64,000 bases of DNA from Caproicibacterium lactatifermentans (GTDB taxonomy: Bacteria > Bacillota > Clostridia > Oscillospirales > Acutalibacteraceae), in contig NZ_CP046051.1 in NCBI RefSeq assembly GCF_013315815.1, forward strand, positions 620,001 to 684,000, given 5' to 3'. Of the stretch, positions 8,831-17,480 are shown piece by piece. The notes under the pieces were generated by a model that worked only from the letters and a program-made list of their open reading frames with translations, did not search any database and had not been told where the DNA came from. Position numbers and translations under genes: made by a program. How positions within the stretch are numbered: position 1 is the first letter of the stretch; each line of letters begins with the position of its first letter.

Positions 8831-9978
8831 TTTATTTGGACAATGCCGCTACCACATACCCAAAGCCACCACAGGTTTCTGCGGCAATGCAGCGTGCCCT
8901 GCGAATGTATGGAGCTAATCCCGGCCGGGCCGGACACCGTATGAGTCTGCGTACAGCGGAAGCTGTGTTTCAGGTGCGGGAGCGTGCCGCTCGCTTTTTC
9001 GGTGCGCCTGGTCCGGAAAATGTCGCATTTGTTATGAATTGTACGCAGGCACTGAACATGGTTATCAAAGGAGCGGTGAAGCAGGGCGGCCATGTGGTCA
9101 CTTCCTGTTTGGAGCACAACGCGGTCATGCGGCCGCTGGAAACGCTGCGCCGCCGCAACGTCATTACTTATACAGAAGTGCAGGTCGTGCCCGGTGACAA
9201 TGACGCCACCATGGACGCTTTCCGCAAAGCCATGCAGGAAGATACCTGTCTGTGTGTGTGCACCCATGTTTCCAATGTGTGGGGCATTCGCCTGCCGGTG
9301 GAGCGTATTGCGGCGCTGTGTCACGCCTATCAGGTGCCGATTTGTGTGGACTGTGCCCAGTCCGCCGGCATTTTGCCCATTTCTATGGCGGAAAACGGTA
9401 TTGACTACCTCTGTGCGCCGGGGCATAAGGGTTTGTATGGGCCAATGGGGACCGGCCTGCTGCTTGCGCTGAACGGCGCTTCTTTGGATACACTGATAGA
9501 GGGCGGTACCGGTACAGCCTCGGAAAGTTTGGTGCAGCCGGAGGAAATGCCGGAACGGTTTGAGAGCGGAACTGCCAATGTCCCCGGCATTCTTGGCCTT
9601 GGTGCGGGCATTGCCTTTGTACAGAGGATGGGCATACAAAATCTTTACGAAAAAGAAAGCCGGCTGGCGTGCGGCGTGTACGACCGCTTCAAACGCTCCG
9701 GCAAAGTGGAGTTGTATACGCCGCGGCCGGAACCGCCATATTTTGCGCCGCTTTTATCGTTTAATCTACCCGATATGGACAGTGAGGAAACGGCTGCCAA
9801 GCTGGACCGGCACGGCTTTGCCGTGCGTGCGGGGCTGCACTGTGCACCGCGCGCACACGCTTTTTACGGCACGTTGGACCGCGGCGCCGTACGAATGTGT
9901 CCTTCCGCCTTTACCGGCAGAGCGCAGACGGAAGCTTTTGCGGATGCGGTCCTCCAAATTGCAGGCGGCAGACACTGA
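8827..9978 (+). CDS. Cysteine desulfurase-like class V aminotransferase (PLP enzyme)
   Basis: The 383-residue protein starts YLDNAATTYPKP as NifS/SufS-like enzymes do. It has HNAVMRPLE, CVDCAQSAG and the PLP-lysine segment APGHKGLYGP (Lys about residue 200). RAGLHCAP near residue 340 carries the putative persulfide cysteine. The family is the Firmicutes desulfurase group that typically pairs with DUF3343, and here the pair overlaps by 4 bp. The sulfur acceptor is not known. Confidence 0.9.
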   Translation: MIYLDNAATTYPKPPQVSAAMQRALRMYGANPGRAGHRMSLRTAEAVFQVRERAARFFGAPGPENVAFVMNCTQALNMVIKGAVKQGGHVVTSCLEHNAVMRPLETLRRRNVITYTEVQVVPGDNDATMDAFRKAMQEDTCLCVCTHVSNVWGIRLPVERIAALCHAYQVPICVDCAQSAGILPISMAENGIDYLCAPGHKGLYGPMGTGLLLALNGASLDTLIEGGTGTASESLVQPEEMPERFESGTANVPGILGLGAGIAFVQRMGIQNLYEKESRLACGVYDRFKRSGKVELYTPRPEPPYFAPLLSFNLPDMDSEETAAKLDRHGFAVRAGLHCAPRAHAFYGTLDRGAVRMCPSAFTGRAQTEAFADAVLQIAGGRH

Positions 9979-10004
9979 AAAGCCGCCGTGGGAAGAAAAA
10001 CATT

Positions 10005-10032
10005 TTGCATATCTGCCGGGATATGATACAAT
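10005..10032 (+). promoter_or_regulatory. Candidate promoter of cdaA-cdaR
   Basis: TTGCAT (10005-10010), 16-bp spacer, TACAAT (10027-10032), about 30 bp before the cdaA start. Confidence 0.5.
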
Positions 10033-10061
10033 AAAAGAAGGATTGGAAAGGAGGGACCGCC

Positions 10062-10946
10062 GTGGGTCAGCTGGCGATTTTCTGGGGAAATATACAGAAT
10101 GCGTTCAGTAATTTCCGCGTACAGGACATAATCGACATTCTGTTGGTTACTTTTGTCATTTACAGTGCAATCAAATTCATGAGGGAAACCCGTGCCGGTC
10201 AGCTGGTCAAAGGCATCCTGATTATTTTGGCTGTATGGGTGGGTGCGAATGTACTGCAGCTGTATATGATGAAAACACTCTTCACGTATGTTATCCAGTA
10301 TGGGCTGGTATGTCTGTTTGTGGTCTTTCAGCCGGAACTGCGCAGTGCGCTGGAGAAAATGGGACGCGGTCACCACGGCGGCCTGCGTGCGCTGATGAGC
10401 GGGCGCAGCACGGTTGACCAAGAGGTGCAGGAACAGTGGCGGCGTGGTATCCGCGCGGTTGTGGCAGCCTGTGATAGTATGTCCAAAAGCAAAACCGGTG
10501 CCCTCATTGTCATGGAGCGTGAAACCAAGCTTGGCGACATTATAGATACCGGTACCATCATTAACGCAGTGCCCAGTGTTCCCATCATCTGCAATATTTT
10601 TTTCAATAAGGCGCCCCTGCACGACGGTGCCATGATTGTTCGGGATGGAATGCTGTATGCGGCCGGCTGTATTTTGCCGCTGACAAAGCGCAACAATGAT
10701 GTGGCCATTGAGCTTGGCACCCGTCACCGTGCCGCGATTGGCATGAGTGAAAATTCGGACGCGGTTGTCATTGTTGTTTCCGAGGAGATAGGCCAGATTT
10801 CCATTGCCCTGGGCGGGACTATTACCCGCAACTATACGCGTGAGTCCCTGCAGAATGAGCTAAACAGTCTGCTGCTGGAACCCGAAAGTACTCGGGACCG
10901 GGGATCGTTCTTTGCTTCTATTAGGAGGACGAAAAATGAAAAATAA
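10062..10946 (+). CDS. cdaA: Diadenylate cyclase CdaA
   Basis: The 294-residue protein has about three N-terminal membrane helices (residues 20-90) and a DAC (DisA_N) domain with the catalytic motifs LHDGAMIV and GTRHRAAIGMSE. It makes c-di-AMP from two ATP and is the main cyclase of most Firmicutes, controlling potassium uptake and cell wall homeostasis. The start is GTG at 10062 after GGAGGGACC. cdaR overlaps its 3' end by 11 bp, so the regulator is coupled to it. Confidence 0.96.
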   Translation: MGQLAIFWGNIQNAFSNFRVQDIIDILLVTFVIYSAIKFMRETRAGQLVKGILIILAVWVGANVLQLYMMKTLFTYVIQYGLVCLFVVFQPELRSALEKMGRGHHGGLRALMSGRSTVDQEVQEQWRRGIRAVVAACDSMSKSKTGALIVMERETKLGDIIDTGTIINAVPSVPIICNIFFNKAPLHDGAMIVRDGMLYAAGCILPLTKRNNDVAIELGTRHRAAIGMSENSDAVVIVVSEEIGQISIALGGTITRNYTRESLQNELNSLLLEPESTRDRGSFFASIRRTKNEK

Positions 10947-12255
10947 AAATAAAGAAAAAATAAAACGCCCACAGAAGAAAAACGGATACAAAAAGCTGAA
11001 TGGCCTGTTCTACAACAACAAATTCGTCTTGATTCTATCACTGGTACTGGCGGTTTTTCTGTGGCTTGTGCTGGCCTGCAATGACACCGAGCATTTCCCG
11101 AAGCGCATCAATGAGATTCCCATCAATGTCCGCCTTCCGGATGAGGCACAGCAGCAGGGGCTGACAGTTTATTCGCCCAGCAAAACAGATACCGCTTCCG
11201 TCACCATAACTGGCAACACCCTTTCAGTCAGTCAGGTGCGCAGCAAGGACCTGGAAGTAGTGCCGGCCAGCGTGGCACAGATTACCGCGCCCGGCGACTA
11301 TAGGGTAATGCTGATTGGCAAGAACATCAGTGCGCTTTCCAACTTTAGCTTCAGCAAAATTTATCCGTCTGAGTGGACGATTCATGTGGACCGCGCGGCA
11401 AAGAAAACGTTCTCTATCCACATGCCTGCCAATATGTATAAAATCGACACTTCCGGCTACTACAGCCCCGGTCCCACTGCGGATACGGAAAATGTGACCA
11501 TTTCCGGCCCGCAGACGGAGGTTTCCAAAATTGACCACGTGTCCGTTGACTACAGCGGCAGCAATACCGTGCTGACGGATACCAAAACTTTTGCGGCACC
11601 ACTGGTGCTGTACGATGCTTCCGGCAAGACCATTGTGCCGGACCAGTACCTTACTATGAGTGTGAACCAGGTAAATGTCACCATTCAGGTGCAGCCAAAA
11701 AAGACAGTGAAAGTTCTGCCGACTTTTACAAACCAGCCTGCTGGGCTGAAATTGGACGCGGACAGCGCCTTCACAGTCAGTCCGGCCAGCATTTCGATTG
11801 CCGGGCCAAAGGATACCATTTCTAAAATTACAGAAGTCAGTTTGGAAGCGATTGACTTTTCACAGGTTAATACCACCCACAACAGCTTTAACCAGCAGAT
11901 TTCACAGATGCCAAGCGGCTGTACGAATCTAAGCAGCAGCGCCACGGCGCAGGTTACACTGAAAAACATGAGTCAGTACACCAGCAAAGACTTTACCGTT
12001 ACGGCCTTTACCAAGATGAATGTTCCCTCCGGAATGAAGACAGAGGTGGAAACCAAGTCGCTTAACATCAGCATTATCGGCAAAGCAAGTGATATTGCCA
12101 CCCTGACGGCGAGCAATATCACAGCGGCGGTGGATTTTTCGAATATTCAGCAGGCCGGTACGACGAATGCACCGGTATCCATTAAAATCGGCGGCGACAA
12201 AACCTGCTGGGCCTACGGAACTTACCAGGTAGGCGTTACGCTGACAAAATCGTAG
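10936..12255 (+). CDS. cdaR: CdaR, YbbR-domain regulator of CdaA
   Basis: The 439-residue protein has a lysine-rich N-terminus, one membrane helix (about residues 30-50, FVLILSLVLAVFLWLVL) and an extracytoplasmic region of about four YbbR repeats. A repeated VSGPxTxxSKIxxV-like signature is visible in at least two (ISGPQTEVSKIDHV; IAGPKDTISKITEV). CdaR binds CdaA at the membrane and modulates c-di-AMP synthesis. Start ATG 10936 with AGGAGG at 10923-10928 inside the end of cdaA. glmM, the usual third gene, is not next. Confidence 0.93.
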   Translation: MKNKNKEKIKRPQKKNGYKKLNGLFYNNKFVLILSLVLAVFLWLVLACNDTEHFPKRINEIPINVRLPDEAQQQGLTVYSPSKTDTASVTITGNTLSVSQVRSKDLEVVPASVAQITAPGDYRVMLIGKNISALSNFSFSKIYPSEWTIHVDRAAKKTFSIHMPANMYKIDTSGYYSPGPTADTENVTISGPQTEVSKIDHVSVDYSGSNTVLTDTKTFAAPLVLYDASGKTIVPDQYLTMSVNQVNVTIQVQPKKTVKVLPTFTNQPAGLKLDADSAFTVSPASISIAGPKDTISKITEVSLEAIDFSQVNTTHNSFNQQISQMPSGCTNLSSSATAQVTLKNMSQYTSKDFTVTAFTKMNVPSGMKTEVETKSLNISIIGKASDIATLTASNITAAVDFSNIQQAGTTNAPVSIKIGGDKTCWAYGTYQVGVTLTKS

Positions 12256-12273
12256 CCTTTTAGAAAATTTTTC

Positions 12274-12321
12274 GGCAGCCGGATAAGGGCATTTCATTCT
12301 GCCTGTACCGGCTGCCTTTTT
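12274..12321 (+). terminator. Intrinsic terminator after cdaR
   Basis: GGCAGCCGG (12274-12282) pairs with CCGGCTGCC (12308-12316), with further internal pairing (GGGCA/TGCCT), followed by TTTTT. Confidence 0.85.
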
Positions 12322-12354
12322 CATACTGCCACATACCGAATTTGCCGGAAAACA

Positions 12355-12383
12355 TTGATTATTGTGGATTGAAATGATAAAAT
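12355..12383 (+). promoter_or_regulatory. Candidate promoter of recJ-rel
   Basis: TTGATT (12355-12360), 17-bp spacer, TAAAAT (12378-12383). Confidence 0.55.
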
Positions 12384-12477
12384 AATATATTATACATCAT
12401 TTATCGTTATGAATAAATGGTTACAGAATAGAGAAAATGCCCGGATTTTTCGGGCAGAAAGAACGGGTGAACTTCTT

Positions 12478-14535
12478 TTGGCACTCAAAAAATGGGTCGT
12501 TGCTTCCATCGACCGCCGTGCGGCGCGCCAGCTTTCCCAGCAGACTGGCATTCCGGCGGTGACGGCGGCATTACTGCAGTCACGTGGCTGCAGTACACCG
12601 CAGCAGGCCGCGGACCAGATTAATGGGGCACCGCTGAGTGACCCGCTTCGTTTAAAAGACATGGACCGGGCTGTTCAGCGCATTCAAAAGGCCATTGATT
12701 CCTTTGAAAAAGTGACTGTTTATGGCGACTATGATGCCGACGGTGTTACTGCCACTGCCATTTTATATTCCTATTTGGAGTCCAGCGGTGCAAATGTTTC
12801 TTTTTACATTCCGGACCGAGAAAAAGAAGGCTATGGGCTGAATATGGCCGCAGTGGACAAGTTGCATGAGCGGCAGGTGGACCTGCTCATTACCGTAGAC
12901 AACGGCATTTCTTCCCTGCCGGAAGTGGAGCACGCGCGGGAACTGGGCATAGACGTCGTCATTACGGATCATCATCGGTCACGTCCGGAGCTGCCGCAGG
13001 CACAGGCCGTAGTGGACCCGTTTCGGCCGGACGATACCAGTGAAGACAAATGTCTGTGCGGTGCGGGACTGGCCTTTAAACTGGTGCAGGCACTGGAGGG
13101 GGAGGACTCCGACCAGCAGCTCCTGCTGGAAACTTATGCGGACCTTTTGACCATTGGAACCGTGGGAGATGTTGTGCCGCTGACGGGTGAAAACCGGACG
13201 TTTTTGCGGACTGGCCTTCGTTTGCTGCCGCAGACGGATCGTCCCGGTCTGCGTGCACTGCTGGAAAAAGCGGGTTTGGAAGACCGCGAGCTGACAGCGG
13301 AAAATATTGCTTTTGGCATTGTGCCGCGCATCAACGCGTGCGGACGCATCGGTTCGCCGGACCGCGCGGTCCGGCTGCTTTTAAGTGAGGACCCGGATGA
13401 AGCCTGCCTGCTGGCGGCAGATATTTGTGACGACAATGATTACCGCAAGCAGCTGGAGGCGGAAATTTATGAAAGTGCCCTGCAGCAGCTGCAGCAGGAA
13501 CCGGACCGTCTATTGGACCGAGTGTTGGTTGTAGAAGGACGCGGCTGGCATACAGGTGTCATCGGAATCGTTGCCAGCCGCCTAACGGAAACATTTGGCA
13601 AGCCAAGCATTGTCCTTTCGTGCGGCAATCATGAAGCAAAAGGCTCCGGACGCAGTGTGGAGGGCTTTTCTCTGTTTCAAGCCATCAGTGCCTGCGCGGA
13701 CCTGCTGACAAAATTCGGCGGGCACGCCATGGCCGCCGGCATGACCATGCCGGCGGAAAACACGGCGGAATTCCGCCGGCGCATCAACGCCTACGCCGCA
13801 TCACAGGGGACTATGCCTGTGCCGGTGCTGCAGCTGGACGGCGTGCTGAAACCGGCCCGTATTTCCCTGGAGCTGCCGCACGCGGCCGACCTATTGCAGC
13901 CGTTTGGCACTGGAAACCCAAAGCCGCTGTACGGTCTGTTTGGAGTGCGCCTGCAGGAAATTCAGCCGGTCGGCGGCGGAAAACATCTGCGGCTGGTTTG
14001 TTCGGCCGGCGGAGTACGGCTTCGCTGTATGAAATTTGGTATGGAACTATCCGCTTTTCCTTATCACCCGGGGGACATGTTGGATCTTGCAGTGGAACTC
14101 ATCGGTGATGTATATAACGGCCGAGAAACGCTTTCGATTATCGTGCGGGACATGAAACTGTCCGGCTGTGATGAAGAAGCACTGCTGAAGGGACGGGAGC
14201 TGTTTGAAAAAGCCAAGCGCGGTGACCCGCTGACGACAGAAGAGTTTGACAGCCTTTCACCGGACCGTGCTGCCTGTGCTGGTCTGTACCGCACACTGCG
14301 TGCGTGCGGCGGCTACCGCGGTGGTGCGGAGGGCGTGTCTGCCCTTGGCAAAATGCCATTTGCCCGCCTGCTGGTTTGTCTGGAGCTTTTTCAGGAACAT
14401 GGGCTGGTTGAGGCACAGGCATTTGGTACACAATATACCGTAACCATGTGTACGGTCAAAGGGAAAGTGGATTTATCAGACAGCGGTTTTCTGCGCGGAT
14501 TGCGGGCGCAGGTTCAGATGGTCCCGCAGACTTGA
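12478..14535 (+). CDS. recJ: Single-stranded-DNA-specific exonuclease RecJ
   Basis: The product is about 685 residues with RecJ motifs in order: YGDYDADGVTATA (motif I), TVDNGIS, TDHHRS (DHH motif), RINACGRIG, and the DHHA1 motif FGGHAMAAGM; an OB-fold and an extra C-terminal region follow. RecJ degrades 5' single-stranded ends in recombination and mismatch repair. I chose TTG at 12478, which has GGGTGA 8 nt upstream and gives an N-terminus MALKKWVV typical for the family. An in-frame ATG at 12409 has no SD and sits only about 20 nt after the predicted transcription start, but cannot be excluded. Confidence 0.94.
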   Translation: MALKKWVVASIDRRAARQLSQQTGIPAVTAALLQSRGCSTPQQAADQINGAPLSDPLRLKDMDRAVQRIQKAIDSFEKVTVYGDYDADGVTATAILYSYLESSGANVSFYIPDREKEGYGLNMAAVDKLHERQVDLLITVDNGISSLPEVEHARELGIDVVITDHHRSRPELPQAQAVVDPFRPDDTSEDKCLCGAGLAFKLVQALEGEDSDQQLLLETYADLLTIGTVGDVVPLTGENRTFLRTGLRLLPQTDRPGLRALLEKAGLEDRELTAENIAFGIVPRINACGRIGSPDRAVRLLLSEDPDEACLLAADICDDNDYRKQLEAEIYESALQQLQQEPDRLLDRVLVVEGRGWHTGVIGIVASRLTETFGKPSIVLSCGNHEAKGSGRSVEGFSLFQAISACADLLTKFGGHAMAAGMTMPAENTAEFRRRINAYAASQGTMPVPVLQLDGVLKPARISLELPHAADLLQPFGTGNPKPLYGLFGVRLQEIQPVGGGKHLRLVCSAGGVRLRCMKFGMELSAFPYHPGDMLDLAVELIGDVYNGRETLSIIVRDMKLSGCDEEALLKGRELFEKAKRGDPLTTEEFDSLSPDRAACAGLYRTLRACGGYRGGAEGVSALGKMPFARLLVCLELFQEHGLVEAQAFGTQYTVTMCTVKGKVDLSDSGFLRGLRAQVQMVPQT

Positions 14536-14554
14536 GAGGAGATGGAGAAACACT

Positions 14555-16747
14555 GTGGAGAGTACGGAAAATACATACGATGATTTAACAGCGCTTTTGT
14601 CACAGAGCGAGCACGACTATGATATGGAACTTATCCGCCGAGCATATGATTTGGCCCTTTCTGCACATGGCGACCAGAAGCGTCTTTCCGGCGCTCCCTA
14701 TATTTCTCATCCGGTTGCCGTAGCGTGCATTTTGGTACAGCTCGGTATGGACAGCGAGAGCGTGGCGGCCGGTTTACTGCATGACGTGGTGGAGGACACC
14801 AAGGTCAGTTTGGAGGAACTGCGCCGCCTGTTCGGTCCGGAGATTGCCGGTCTGGTGGACGGTGTTACGAAAATCACAAAGATGGGACTGATCCCGTACA
14901 AATCCCGCGAGGTACAGCAGGCGGAAAATCTCCGCAAGATGCTGATTGCCATGAGCGAGGATATCCGCGTTATCATCATCAAGCTGGCGGACCGCCTGCA
15001 CAATATGCGCACGGCCTGCTATTGGGGACCGGAAAAACAGCGGGAAAAAGCACTGGAAAGCATGGAGGTCTATGCGCCGATTGCGCACCGGCTTGGTATT
15101 CGTGCCATTAAAGAAGAGCTGGAGGACCTTTCCCTGCGGGTACTGGACCCCTATGCCTATAAAGAGATTGAAAGCAGTCTGGCACTGCGGCGGGAAGAGC
15201 GGACTGCGTTTATTGAAAAGACAAAGAAAATCGTTCAGGACCGCGTTGCGGAAACGATTCCCAACGTCTATGTTTCCGGCCGTGTAAAGAGCATCAACGG
15301 CATTTACCGGAAGATGTTTATACAGGGCAAGAATATGGACGAAATTTATGATATTTATGCGGTGCGCGTCATTGTGGATACCGTTAATGACTGCTACAAC
15401 GTGCTGGGCATTGTACACGATATGTTCCGGCCGCTGCCAAACCGCTTTAAGGACTATATTTCCACCCCAAAACCGAATATGTATCAGTCCCTGCATACAA
15501 CGGTCATCGGCAAAGACGGCATTCCTTTTGAAATTCAGATACGCACATGGGAAATGCACCACACTGCCGAGTACGGCATTGCCGCCCACTGGAAGTACAA
15601 ACTGGGTATGACGGACGGCCATCATTCTCACGACAGCATGGAAAAGCGTTTGGAATGGATTCGGCAAATCCTGGAAGAACAGAAAAATTCGGCGGACGCT
15701 ACGGACCTAATCCGCACCATCAAGTCAGACCTGACGCCGGACGAGGTGTATGTCTTTACGCCGCGCGGAGATGTCATTGACCTGCCTTCCGGCAGCACCG
15801 TCATTGATTTTGCCTATGCCATTCACAGTGAAATCGGCAACCGTATGGTCGGCGCGAAGGTAGACAAACGCATGGCGCCGCTGACTACCCAGCTGAAAAC
15901 CGGCGAAATCGTTGATATTATCACCAGCAAAGAGGCACGTGGTCCCAGCCGTGACTGGCTGAAAACTGTCAAGACCAGCGAGGCGCGAAATAAAATACGC
16001 ACATGGTTTAAGCGGGAAAAGCGCGACGAAAATATCATGGAGGGCCGCAGTGAACTGGAGCGGGAACTGAAGCACAACGGTGTTGTGCTTTCAGCGGAAG
16101 AGCAGGAGCTGCTGCTGATTCGGCTTGGCAGCAAACAGAACTGTGCCACGGTGGACGACGTTTACGCAGCAATTGGATACGGTGGTATTCAGCTGTGGAA
16201 AATGATGCCGCGAATTCGGGAAGAATACCTAAAGACACATCATCCGGAACCACCGAAGGAACTGGTCAGCCATGCCCAGCCTGCTGCCCGCAAGGCGGCC
16301 AGCGGCGTCATTGTAGAGGGTATGGGTGACTGCCTTATTAAGTTTGCCCGCTGTTGTAACCCGCTGCCCGGGGACGATATTATCGGCTTTATTACACGCG
16401 GATACGGCGTTTCCATTCATAAAAAATCCTGCCGCAATGTTCCGCACCCGATTGCCAGTGCAAGCGAGCCGGAACGCTGGGTTGCTGCCCACTGGGCCGG
16501 TGATGTGCGCGAGGAGTTCCAGACAACACTGGAGATTTTGGCCAACGACCGTTCCGGCTTGCTGGCAGATGTGACACAGCAGCTGTACAATATGCGTTTG
16601 TTTATTCACTCGCTGAACTCCCGTGAACTGAAGGACGGACGTGCGGTTATCTCCGCTGGTATTACCGTAAACGGACTGGACCAGCTACAAAGCATCATCG
16701 GTCGTCTGCAGGCGGTAAAGGGTGTAGAATCCATCCGCCGCACATGA
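14555..16747 (+). CDS. rel: Bifunctional (p)ppGpp synthetase/hydrolase (RelA/SpoT family)
   Basis: The 730-residue protein shows the full long-RSH order: HD hydrolase (HPVAVACILVQLG, LLHDVVEDT about residue 75, KLADRLHNMRT), synthetase domain (GRVKSINGIYRKM, YDIYAVRVIV, YQSLHTTVIG, EYGIAAHWKYK), TGS domain (YVFTPRGDVIDLP about residue 390), a Cys-containing helical region (FARCCNPLPGDDI) and a C-terminal ACT domain. Both active sites look intact. GTG start at 14555, 20 bp after recJ and with AGAGGAGATGG upstream. Confidence 0.97.
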   Translation: MESTENTYDDLTALLSQSEHDYDMELIRRAYDLALSAHGDQKRLSGAPYISHPVAVACILVQLGMDSESVAAGLLHDVVEDTKVSLEELRRLFGPEIAGLVDGVTKITKMGLIPYKSREVQQAENLRKMLIAMSEDIRVIIIKLADRLHNMRTACYWGPEKQREKALESMEVYAPIAHRLGIRAIKEELEDLSLRVLDPYAYKEIESSLALRREERTAFIEKTKKIVQDRVAETIPNVYVSGRVKSINGIYRKMFIQGKNMDEIYDIYAVRVIVDTVNDCYNVLGIVHDMFRPLPNRFKDYISTPKPNMYQSLHTTVIGKDGIPFEIQIRTWEMHHTAEYGIAAHWKYKLGMTDGHHSHDSMEKRLEWIRQILEEQKNSADATDLIRTIKSDLTPDEVYVFTPRGDVIDLPSGSTVIDFAYAIHSEIGNRMVGAKVDKRMAPLTTQLKTGEIVDIITSKEARGPSRDWLKTVKTSEARNKIRTWFKREKRDENIMEGRSELERELKHNGVVLSAEEQELLLIRLGSKQNCATVDDVYAAIGYGGIQLWKMMPRIREEYLKTHHPEPPKELVSHAQPAARKAASGVIVEGMGDCLIKFARCCNPLPGDDIIGFITRGYGVSIHKKSCRNVPHPIASASEPERWVAAHWAGDVREEFQTTLEILANDRSGLLADVTQQLYNMRLFIHSLNSRELKDGRAVISAGITVNGLDQLQSIIGRLQAVKGVESIRRT

Positions 16748-16844
16748 TTCCCGGCTTTTTTACGGTTCGTTTGCAATTCTTTCATATTTTTCGCATAACA
16801 TATAAAGTGCAGCCGCGGGCTGCCAGAAATCGAGGAGGTACCTC

Positions 16845-17480
16845 ATGCGGATTCAGTGCATTCCCGGTGGTATGATTCCCACCAACTGTTACCTGCTGAC
16901 GGACAACGCCACCGGAGAAACCGCTATTATTGACCCCGGTTTTTATGATGCGCAGCTGAAAGATGCCGTCAAGCAGAAAAATGTTTCCATGATTTTGCTG
17001 ACGCACGGCCACTTTGACCATACACTGGGGGTAGGTCCTCTAGCAGCGCAGACGGGTGCAAAAATCTATATGTATAAAGATGAAGCGGACTTTATCGGCA
17101 ATCCGCTCAACAGTCTAAGCAGTATGGCCATGTGCACCATTCCCACCTATCAGCCGGACGTCCTGCTGAAGGACGGTCAGACGCTGACACTTGGCAGTCT
17201 TACAATTCGGGTACTGCATACACCGGGCCACACACACGGCGGCTGCTGTTTCCTAGTAGGGGATGCCTTGTTCTCCGGCGATACCGTTATGTGCGGAACG
17301 GTGGGCCGCACGGATTTCCCAACAGGCAGCTTTTCGGATATTCTCGCTTCCGCACAGCGGCTGCGCGACCTGCCCGGCGAGTGGCGGGTGCTGCCCGGAC
17401 ATGAGTTCGAAACAAAGCTTAGCTGGGAACGAAAGAATAATCCCTATATGGAAGCCGGTCAAAATGGATTTAATACTTGA
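16845..17480 (+). CDS. MBL-fold metallo-hydrolase (glyoxalase II-like)
   Basis: The 211-residue protein has the metal-binding HGHFDHT motif (about residue 56), HTPGHTHGG (about 128), GDTVMCGTVGRTDF (about 146) and a C-terminal PGHEFET (about 186). This fits the YcbL/glyoxalase II-like group of thioester or phosphoester hydrolases; the substrate cannot be read from the sequence. The ATG follows GAGGAGGTACCTC. Its last 17 bp overlap hemZ. Confidence 0.92.
   Translation: MRIQCIPGGMIPTNCYLLTDNATGETAIIDPGFYDAQLKDAVKQKNVSMILLTHGHFDHTLGVGPLAAQTGAKIYMYKDEADFIGNPLNSLSSMAMCTIPTYQPDVLLKDGQTLTLGSLTIRVLHTPGHTHGGCCFLVGDALFSGDTVMCGTVGRTDFPTGSFSDILASAQRLRDLPGEWRVLPGHEFETKLSWERKNNPYMEAGQNGFNT

Noticed and set aside
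17263..17463. N-terminal extension of hemZ to 17263
   Set aside because: The extra residues lie within the MBL hydrolase gene in another frame and do not resemble HemZ.
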